A model generated the notes under the pieces. The model was not told where the DNA came from. It worked only from the letters and a program-made list of their open reading frames with translations, and did no database searches. Of a stretch of DNA of 64,000 bases, positions 63,180-64,000 are shown one piece after another. The position numbers and the translations under genes were made by a program. Source of the DNA: Natroniella acetigena (GTDB lineage: Bacteria > Bacillota > Halanaerobiia > Halobacteroidales > Halobacteroidaceae); NCBI RefSeq assembly GCF_023227745.1, contig NZ_JALKBX010000005.1, forward strand, positions 1 through 64,000, given 5' to 3'. The stretch's first letter is position 1, and every line of letters begins with the position of its first letter.

Positions 63180-64000
63180 ATGAAAAAAGATGATTTATTA
63201 GCTGGTATTATGGGATTTGTTATCGGTGATGCAGTGGGAGTTCCAGTTGAATTTAAGACAAGAGAAGAACTCAAAGCAGATCCCGTTAAAGATATGCGGG
63301 AGTACGGAACCCATAAGCAACCAAGGGGAACTTGGTCAGATGATAGCTCCTTGACCTTCTGTTTAGTGGAAAGCTTATGTAATAATTATGATCTTGCTGA
63401 CTTAGGAGCTAAATTTGTAAGTTGGTTCAATGATGGTTACTTGACTCCACATGATGAAGCCTTTGATATAGGTTTTACTACAGAAGAATCAATCAAGAGA
63501 ATAGAAAATGGAATAGATCCTGTTGAAGCGGGAGGAAGAGATGAATATGATAACGGTAATGGTTCATTGATGAGAGTCTTACCTCTAGCCTATTATCTAA
63601 AAGATGTTGAACTAGAAGAGAGATTAAAGAAGATAGCTGAAGTTTCTTCTTTGACCCATGCTCACCCTCGTTCTATTCTAGGTTGTGGTATTTATGTAGA
63701 GTTTGCTATTAAGCTATTGGAAGGAGCTGAGTTAGAAGAAGCATACCAGAAGACAAAAGAGATGATTAAAGAGTACTATCAGAAACCTCCTTATCAAGAA
63801 GAGTTGGAACACTATCACCGGATCTTAGAAGCAGAGATTAGTCAATTTAAAGAAGATGAGATAAAATCAACAGGTTATGTAGTAGATACATTAGAGGCAG
63901 CTCTGTGGGTCTTGTTTAATAGCAACTCTTATCAGCAAGCTATCCTGAAGGCGGTCAATTTAGGAGAGGATACCGATACAGTTGCAGCAGTGACAGGTGG
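63180..64000 (+). CDS. ADP-ribosylglycohydrolase family protein (partial, runs off the window)
   Basis: At least 273 residues. LAGIMGFVIGDAVGVPVEFK and GTWSDDSSLTFCLVESL (metal-binding Asp pair) begin the DraG-like fold. GNGSLMRVLPLAYYL and THAHPRSILGCGIYVEF follow, and NLGEDTDTVAAVTGG at the window edge is the conserved C-terminal metal motif. These enzymes remove ADP-ribose from proteins or nucleic acids, some as antitoxins. GAGGGGGATTTTA precedes the ATG, 12 bases after the MBL remnant. No frame break is seen in the visible part. Confidence 0.92.
   Translation, partial: MKKDDLLAGIMGFVIGDAVGVPVEFKTREELKADPVKDMREYGTHKQPRGTWSDDSSLTFCLVESLCNNYDLADLGAKFVSWFNDGYLTPHDEAFDIGFTTEESIKRIENGIDPVEAGGRDEYDNGNGSLMRVLPLAYYLKDVELEERLKKIAEVSSLTHAHPRSILGCGIYVEFAIKLLEGAELEEAYQKTKEMIKEYYQKPPYQEELEHYHRILEAEISQFKEDEIKSTGYVVDTLEAALWVLFNSNSYQQAILKAVNLGEDTDTVAAVTG

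Noticed and set aside
1-64000. tRNA, rRNA or CRISPR arrays
   Set aside because: I looked for tRNA arm patterns, rRNA-like conserved blocks and regularly spaced repeats and found none I could support.

Overview
The window is AT-rich, with low-GC Firmicutes-style ribosome binding sites (AAGGAGG-like) before most genes. It also carries a TonB-dependent outer-membrane receptor, tonB, exbB and exbD. A diderm Firmicute with sporulation-type genes (ylbJ fragments) fits best, so I infer a halanaerobial clostridium (Halanaerobiales, perhaps near Orenia or Halobacteroides). This is inference from gene content, not from a marker gene.

Layout. 1-4.2 kb: insertion-sequence debris (an ISL3-type end and an IS982 transposase), a GNAT-membrane fusion gene, and decayed S41-peptidase and MATE genes. 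4.3-13.0 kb: a cobalamin uptake locus. Two B12 riboswitches precede btuF-btuC-btuD and btuB-tonB-exbB-exbD; exbB is frameshifted. 13.0-19.0 kb: a broken IS4-like element, a polysaccharide deacetylase, a LysM protein, a lipoprotein with an apparent ATT start, a YbjQ-family gene, a second ISL3 remnant and an overlooked 46-residue gene. 19.2-24.5 kb: a pRiA4b ORF-3-like gene, two MNT/HEPN (MntA/HepT-type) pairs, and an AAA-ATPase/PD-(D/E)XK gene split by a complete IS3-family element.

24.9-33.1 kb: a pPIWI-RE module (PD-(D/E)XK partner, DinG-like helicase, Argonaute-related pPIWI-RE protein). It is preceded by a Cas4-like nuclease gene knocked out by an exact 32-bp tandem duplication. 33.1-36.4 kb: ylbJ and transposase debris. 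36.5-39.2 kb: an unrecognised three-gene radical-SAM cassette. It is bracketed by an mntA remnant and a hepT remnant, so it seems to have replaced the middle of an old toxin-antitoxin locus. 39.3-47.1 kb: a Wadjet (jetABCD) operon with a short leader ORF overlapping the jetA start. 47.2-48.4 kb: a broken IS3 copy. 48.6-50.7 kb: a RelE-like/UvrD-helicase fusion. 51.2-59.3 kb: a five-gene operon of a GrpE-like coiled-coil protein, an Hsp70-like ATPase, a HerA/DUF87 ATPase with a long Ser/Thr/Gly/Glu linker, an amphipathic Ala/Gly/Ser-rich protein and a small unknown. I consider this the best candidate for an undescribed system. 59.3-64.0 kb: decayed fragments, a lipase-like hydrolase, a Nudix hydrolase, a second ylbJ remnant, and an ADP-ribosylglycohydrolase that runs off the window.

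About 19-59 kb reads as a defence and conflict island. Many genes are broken. Some breaks (exbB, the IS4-like transposase) are single-base homopolymer differences that could be sequencing errors; others (the MATE deletion, the IS insertions, the 32-bp duplication) cannot be dismissed that way. A short word, CGGGCCAAC/GTTGGCCCG, is strongly over-represented on both strands but absent from the pPIWI-RE block and its neighbours.
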